Shown: positions 57,743 through 64,000 of the stretch, in pieces
Layout: every line of letters begins with the position of its first letter
Numbering within the stretch: position 1 is the stretch's first letter
Source: Paraphysomonas bandaiensis
Lineage: Eukaryota > Chrysophyceae
DNA: 64,000 bases
Reading direction: 5' to 3'
NCBI GenBank assembly: GCA_965644295.1
Contig: CBFFRP010000092.1
Location: 47,572-111,571, forward strand
Notes under the pieces: generated by a model
Databases searched by the model: none
Seen by the model: only the letters and a program-made list of their open reading frames with translations
What the model was told of the DNA's origin: nothing
Made by a program: the position numbers and the translations under genes

Positions 57743-59418
57743 TAATATACGAAGAATTTCTATTGTTACAAATGAGCCAATAATAAAGTTATTAACATAT
57801 TTGATTCGTTAGAATTTATAGGAAGTATGTAATAATGAAAGATGAAGTGTGTTGGATTTGGTTGATTAAAGTGCAATGAAGTCAAACAGTTTCTATACTA
57901 GACATGTCCATACTTCTATATAACGACACAACCCATAGGACTGTGTTTCAATATGGCCTAAACTCTTTTTGTAAGACAGAAAAATGCCGAATTTTAGGGT
58001 TTAAAACCCGAAAAACATGTTTTTTCTACTCTACATCTTGGGGTTTGTACATTCACATCCTCGTCTATTCTTTGATCTGTATATAGATAGATACGTACAT
58101 TCATGGCTGATACTTCTTTAAATAGGGATGACTGCCACTCATATACCATATACTGTATATAGTTGATGAAGATAGTTATAGTAGTCTAAGATATCTAAAG
58201 AATGAATGAATGATATTTACAAAGATAGTCAACGAGAATGAGACTCATAGAGGGAGAAAACTAACTGGGAGACAAGTGCAGAAGATAAGCAGCCCTGTAT
58301 ATATACATATGTATGTATACATCCGTTGTTGCACGAATCAGTATGCTTAGGGTTAGCCAGTCAAACAGTTTTTTGTGCTATTGTTCGTTCAAACTTAAAT
58401 ATATTGCAAGCATTACACTTGCTACCTAAAAATGAATATATTTAAACATAAAGTATAATAAATATAAATAGTCCCTTGTGCTCGCTAGAAACTGTTGCTG
58501 CCATATAATTTTGACGAATAATTCTAACATACAAAGGTTTAAGTATGTGTAATTAACAGAAACAAATTTCATATCATTGCGGTGGTCTACAACAGTCATA
58601 CTACATTACACTTGTTACATGATGCAGTATATATGTATAGAAAAGTATAATATACAATATACATCATTACGCACAGTTATAGTTTACTTTATAATATTTC
58701 ATGCAAATGTGGCATACGTAGCGATGATTTCATTATGTAATATAGTAATCAAAAAGTAATATCATCGAGGCGTTCTACAGCATACACCACATTAATTATA
58801 TTATGCTATACACACACAATAGCAACTTCGTCTTACAACTTACTACAAGGGAAAGAAGCTACGTATGTTCGCTTCAAATTCTTTCTGCTATAGCGTAATT
58901 ATATACATACAATGCCACCTATCTTGTGCTCTTATCGCCCAGTGTGTTTGCAAATTTCTCTTTGAATATCTTTGCATATATCATAGTTCTCTTGGACTGC
59001 TGCAGAAGAACTTCATATGATTGTCATGAACATTTTTGTATGATTGTATCCCAACTTTTGTCAATATATTTGAATACTGAATTATTATACTTGTGGTAGC
59101 ACAGTATTGACTGAATTACGTTTAGAGAGATATAGTGAAATAATTATCATGTTGTAGCACTGTGATTGAGCAACTACGTCAATCACCAACAATCTGTTCT
59201 ATGAATCGTAATCTTTAACAGCTGCTATATTTCAGTTTCTTTGTATACCCATGAGTTAATCAGCAAATTTTATTCACGAAATACAAAGTTATACAAAATA
59301 CATAGTTATTAATATAGTACTACTTCTATAGCTGCCAATGTATATTCTGTACTACTGAAAACTGCAACTATGTTAACAAACTAAATAAATTAGAATTCGC
59401 TATTATGTTTAAAAAAGT
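57743..59418. other. Intergenic, no gene recognised
   Basis: About 1.7 kb of AT-rich sequence upstream of the MORN gene and 3' of the channel gene. Several frames of about 60 codons are not supportable. Confidence 0.4.
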
Positions 59419-62149
59419 CTACAAGTTCTCCGATTCATTAGAATCGAGATCCAACGCTAATATGATAAGGTGTGTACTTGCTGACCACTTGATACGCTTG
59501 CTTTTATCGACAGGATTGATAACCACATTCTCTCGAATCTGCGCAAGTAATTAGTTTTTTTGCAACCGCGTCACAGAAGTCATAAGGTACCTTGTAACCA
59601 ACAGTCAAGTGATTAACTGACTTTGCTAAAGCAATTAATTCATAGAACGAAGCCTCTGTTTGCTTCTTCAAATATGTGCTCAGTGGTACGAGGTATCTGC
59701 CAATCAAATTGTTACCCAAATTCCTGACAAAAAGATATGTATTACATCTCGTTTCCATCGCTTGAGAGCAACTCCTTGAGTATATGGTTCACTTCACGCT
59801 GCTCTGACACCATCGCGATAGCCATACTCAACTAAGACAACGTAAATTACGATATAACAGTACACACATACTTACAAGCTCATTGGAAGTAACGTAGTCA
59901 GTAACAGAGGCCACTGATATGAGCGGCTTGGTCCTGACATCAAGTATCTCGCTGATAACAGCCGCAGTACTACCACTTTCAAATTCATCTTCTTCCTCGC
60001 TGTCGCTCTCCTCTGCCGTTTCAGGGCTGTCATGCGATCTGCGCATATCTTCAACGAGAGGAGATAGAGAGCGTATCGTGTTTTTCTGCTCTGTCGCGAA
60101 GTTATCATCAAATATCGATAACCTTCCCTTCACACGCGTGTTGACGTTGCGCTTCTGTTGAATGTCGCGAATGAGAAGAAGAGAAGTCAGTGACCGCGTA
60201 TCGGCGTACATCATGTCGTGGCTAACATCCCCCTCGAAGTCTTCGTCGGCCAGAATTAGAATAGAGTCATACTCCTCCAACGGCAAAGCCTCAAGATCTT
60301 GACGGTAAGTCGGGTTTCCACATATGTGTATCAGGTTTAGATTCTCCTGTACATTCCGCCGTCCCCCCTTGACAAGACGCTCTTGTCTAGTAGCGAGATC
60401 CAGCTGGTTGAAAAGAGTCAGCTCAGACCCTTTGCAAACATACGAATCGAGTTCTGAAATCATATCTTCGATATCCCGGCGCCATCCAACGAAGAGCATC
60501 CTCTCGGGACGGTATACCCGACTCTTGTAGGGTACCTGCATTTTGCTCAGTTCATGTTCCCAGTCCTCGACGAACAAAGGTTCTTCCACAGGAGCATAAG
60601 TGTCATCATCCTCCGCAATAACCACAATGCGATCCCCCTCCTGGATCACCTCACTTACAGGCGGATTGAGTAATGTATCTGCTTTTCCCCCAGTTGAGCT
60701 GCCTCTAATGATACCTACAACAATTGCATCCGTGAAGCGGTACATGATATCTCCAAAAGTTCGTCCTGCCATTTCAGGCCATTCTTGAATATAAAACTCG
60801 CACCCATCAAACCCAAGTAGCTGCTCAAGAACCTGTGCTAGACCACGTTCTCTTGCACACTGAATCATCAGTCGACCAATTACATCATGGCTGACAAATG
60901 TCTCAAGTGACTCTTTTCCAACTATCCTCACCAAGTTTTCATTATCCACATCGAGCACCTCCGCAACTATATGCCCTTCAGCGGGAGCGCCCATACCCCT
61001 AAGACTGAGAACTGTACGAACAGTATTTATGTCCGTCATATCCGGTGTCGTGCATGAGTTCTTATCTGCAAGCACCACCACGGCGCGAGCCGTCATGGCG
61101 CTCACTTTTCTCAAGTCGCTCTGCAAGTGCGGAACGCCGGTTCGTACTATGACATCTGGTATACAATGAGTGAGATACAATATTCGAAATGCTATCACAC
61201 AATGAAGACAACAAGATGGCGACCGACTGAATATGATAACCTCACCTGATCCTCGTAGGTTCAATTCAGCTGCATGTATGGCTTCTTCCAGTTCAAGCTT
61301 CGGACATTGTGTAAGAACAACAATCGCTCCCCCACCAGCGCTCTCGTTAGCCAGGGCAAGCTGCTGAATGATCGGAATCAACATATCACCCTGCCTCACG
61401 ACATCAAAACCCATGCTTTAAAAAAGAAAAACACCACGTACCTGCCCCAATATAAGTGTATGCTTTGATACTATCACTCTACTCCTTCCCTTTCTCAAGT
61501 TATCCACAAAGCTTGAAATGTCCTCTGTTATCATTCCGATAACCATTGCAAAGATAACCATACCACCAAGCGTCATCATCAGACTTACTATCCTCTGCAG
61601 CATCCCGTCGTTTTCCGCATGTGTGCCCGGATCAGCTACAAACGTCCACACCGCCCAGAACGATTCAAATAAGGAATCATCCGTCACAATCCACCATAGT
61701 ACTCCGCCAACAAATATTAGAAACAACGTTGCAGTCAACAGTGCTACTGGTTTGAACTTATCGTTATGAGAGTATAAGTAATCTAGCCGGGAGAAGAAGT
61801 ATTCCGAAACATTTACTTCGTCTGTGAACTCTTTGCTTTTCTTGGTTTCATGATACATGCGAAGCTCCTTGGTCCAAAATGCCGATGTTTTCACAGAAAT
61901 AAATCCAAACAATAAAACAAAGAAAAGACGAAATACTAAAGTTACAATAAAACTGCTTTGAGATGAGGGAACCTCCTCAGATACCACACAATTTTGAGAT
62001 CTATTTGATGGGGTCCCAAATACAACAAAAAAGAGAATAACAGATAAAAGAACTGAAAGGGCTTTATATCTTTCTTCTTTATTGTCTGGATTTTTGAGTT
62101 TAGTAACTGTTAAAGACATAAGTTCGAGGACCTCATCGATATTAACCAT
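59419..62149 (-). CDS. CASTOR/POLLUX-type ion channel
   Basis: Six exons (62149-61442, 61390-61246, 61155-59876, 59831-59746, 59696-59591, 59538-59419) encode 814 residues. Introns are 44-90 nt. Membrane spans lie at about 29-46, 66-86 and 134-154, then a pore helix with filter VADPG (171-175) and a span at 188-208. A RCK-like regulatory region begins at HTLILGQGDMLIPII. Family landmarks follow: ANESAGGGAIVVL, LRGSDVIVRTGVP, ADTRSLTSLLLIRDI, SNELLSMAIAMVSEQ, GNE, ASFYELIALAK, VGYK and VINPVDKSKRIKW. Plant CASTOR and POLLUX/DMI1 are nuclear-envelope cation channels needed for calcium spiking. Here the filter is ADPG rather than ADAG/ADSG. Location and ion selectivity in this organism are unknown. 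Confidence 0.92.
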
Positions 62150-63606
62150 ACTCTATATAAGCTATAAGATATGTGGTTATAACTCTATATGAATGAACGA
62201 GAAAGAAGAACACTCGTTCTTAATAATAATATACAACAATTTTGCTACGAAATAATCGTAGCTACAAAATGAGATCGAGAGAAGATAGTTGAGTGGATAA
62301 TATAAGCATTAGAGGTGTGTGTATATAACAACTAGAGAAATCCTTCAACAATATTCATATACACAAAAATTACAGCACCACTTACTTCCATACATACAAA
62401 TACATATATTGATATATATATGTATATACTTGTACAATAGGAATTCCTACACATCTGATTTACCACTCATACAGAAGTACATACACATACGTATATACTG
62501 TAGGTACATACATATACTAACGTATTCTCTGTATACATAGGTATACGTGTGCGTATATGGGAGTATATCTGTGGGTGACTTCGAAGTGAATGTGATGATG
62601 GAGATATGCATGTATGAGTACATGATTCAGAGGCTCTGCTGCTGCCTCTACTCACAGACACGAGTGAGGACTATCAACAGTGTGTGGGCATAGTGGTGTA
62701 TAGTGGTGTGTGCTCCTCATGAGGAGAGAGACTCGTATGATCATATGAATAATACCGCAGCAGATACACACACATACATACAGAACCCCCACACACACAT
62801 ACATGCATAGACCGCATGGAGCACCCTGAATAGTCATATAACTGCACTAGAAGTGTTCACCACTAATGCGCTCCTGAGTATGTTATTTTATATGGTGTAT
62901 CTGCATTAATGGTGCTGTGGAAGCATATGCATCCGTTAGAAGACTGTGACGCTGTTGTTAATGCAGCTGGTGGTGATCATCCATATGAGGACTTTGAAAT
63001 GAGTCTATACTACATCATCTCGTAATGATCTGGTGTGTACTGTATATTCGACAGATGTTGCATGCATGTATAAGATGTAGGCGCTGTGTAGACAAGAGAT
63101 GAGTGTAAGTATATCGTATATCACATACTGTTATAGCGTATCTACTTATGTACTACAAGTCACTGGTTACGTAATATACAGATTACGTTCTGCGAACTAC
63201 TGTACGACACTGTCCATCTGGAAACAGGCCATTATCATTGACTGTAATGCAGTAATGTTGGCACATCACTGTGCAAATTTCGATTATGGATTAATTTCTT
63301 ACTGCCTCTAAATATGTTTAGTTGGAGCTGAATTTTTCTCCTGAATTGATTTCATGTAATGTTTGAATATTATTTGTTGAAATTTCTTAAACTTGTGTTT
63401 ATACCATATCTGTGGTTCACTATTTAGTGCAATTATTAAGCCCTAAGAACCAGTAATGTTTCGCATATGCAGTCCAAATATATTCCATACAAGGCCTGGA
63501 TATATTTATATGGTCGTGAGTCTAAGATATTGGTTAATGTATATCCATTCAACGTAACAAAGTAGCGATGAAAGATCAACAGTTGCCGTATATATAACTA
63601 ACAATT
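62150..63606. other. Intergenic, microsatellite-rich, no gene recognised
   Basis: Contains CA/TG and ATAC-type low-complexity tracts (62390-62560, 62755-62810). I see no exon or RNA gene that I can support. Confidence 0.4.
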
Positions 63607-63775
63607 TGTTGGAATACGTATGGTTCTCTAAGATAGTACTGTAGAATACGTTAAATACAATGTGAAAAACAGTAATACGTAGTCAATAGTCAAAGGTGCT
63701 ATATAGCTATAACTGTGAAACTGAAGTATTATATCATGACGATTCAAGATACGGAAGTTGAGCAGTGGTTGACAT
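63607..63775 (+). repeat. Truncated copia LTR (first 169 bp)
   Basis: From TGTTGGAATACG to AGCAGTGGTTGACAT this matches the inverse of the copia LTRs at 34.5 and 39.7 kb, with one difference noted (ACGGAAG for ACGAAAG). It then stops abruptly at unrelated sequence. The orientation is opposite to the full element. Confidence 0.9.
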
Positions 63776-64000
63776 ATTGAACTACAACCAACTCCTACGT
63801 GCTGTTCTCAGCCTCAGGGAATGGGGAACGGAATTGGGCCTTACCCTTCAGCAACCTGAGCCCCCCGAACCACAGGATGAACACATGCTGACCAATCTAA
63901 AACAAGAACTCGGCCTTAATAGCGTCCAACCAGATACTTTCAAGGCAATCTTCACAGATGGATCATACACAGCCAGTGCGCTCTCCACGCGTCGCCTCAC
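63776..64000 (+). pseudogene. Retroelement ORF fragment with RNase H-like motif, cut by window end
   Basis: The frame is open from about 63777 to the edge: LNYNQLLRAVLSLREWG, PEPPEPQDEHML and then FKAIFTDGSYTASAL. TDGS after a hydrophobic strand is the first catalytic block of RNase H domains found in many LINEs. Codon use is GC-rich, like the fragments at 8.5 and 15.7 kb. The start is missing at the junction with the LTR fragment. The element continues beyond the window. Confidence 0.55.

Noticed and set aside
59504-59758. 84-codon frame as a separate small gene
   Set aside because: It bridges two introns of the channel gene. Splicing restores the conserved CASTOR/POLLUX C-terminus.
1-64000. 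CRISPR array, operons or bacterial origin
   Set aside because: There are no regularly spaced direct repeats with unique spacers. Genes have introns and individual spacing, and all mobile elements are eukaryotic types.

Overview
This window is nuclear DNA of a eukaryote. It is AT-rich, the genes are broken by many short GT-AG introns, no gene sits in an operon, and mobile elements of several eukaryotic classes are present. I modelled 35 introns by protein continuity and reading phase, and most are 44-64 nt. The gene set (an SPX-SLC13 phosphate transporter, a CASTOR/POLLUX-type channel, a TOM1/THH1-like membrane protein, and a PB1-kinase-WD40 protein) suggests a protist or alga, perhaps a stramenopile. 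The sequence alone does not fix the lineage.

Layout. 1-5 kb: repeats and hairpin elements, then a small EF-hand-like gene (-). 5-7.7 kb: a ten-exon SPX-SLC13 transporter (+). 8.5-9.2 kb: a non-LTR retroelement fragment with an exact 15-bp target duplication. 10.9-13.2 kb: molybdopterin synthase large subunit (+), tail to tail with a possible 2-oxoglutarate-oxygenase-fold protein (-). 13.3-16.5 kb: a TATG microsatellite carrying a decayed 2.9-kb integrase-type DNA transposon. 18.5-21 kb: a five-exon P-loop GTPase-like gene (-). 22.1-22.7 kb: a non-autonomous hAT element. 23-27.4 kb: a small conserved protein (-), a zinc-ribbon protein (+) and an mS23-like mitochondrial ribosomal protein (-). 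28-28.8 kb: a dead pogo/CENP-B-type transposase interrupted by a SINE-like repeat. 29.3-34 kb: a 7-TM TOM1-like gene (-) and a 949-residue helical-repeat protein (+). 34.2-39.8 kb: a complete but frameshifted Ty1/copia element with nearly identical LTRs. 41.1-43.4 kb: a KCTD-type BTB gene (+), an ACCTATAGGT-rich repeat and a second hAT remnant. 43.8-48.7 kb: a PB1-MAPKKK-WD40 fusion gene (-). 49.1-52.8 kb: a giant inverted repeat with two 1,587-bp arms around a 520-bp spacer. 53.3-55.6 kb: a 732-residue protein of unknown function (+). 56.3-57.7 kb: a MORN-repeat protein (-). 59.4-62.1 kb: a CASTOR/POLLUX-like channel (-). 63.6-64 kb: a truncated LTR joined to an RNase H-like retroelement fragment.

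The cellular genes do not form one pathway. They cover phosphate transport and sensing, molybdenum cofactor synthesis, mitochondrial translation, signalling and ion transport. The most unusual structures are the 3.7-kb inverted duplication, the transposon whose terminal repeats are themselves hairpins, a SINE-like repeat that shares a structured motif with a local non-LTR element, the PB1-kinase-WD40 fusion, and the channel filter reading ADPG. Exon boundaries come from manual reading-frame and splice-site reasoning. Gene models marked complete have exon lengths that sum to a multiple of three.
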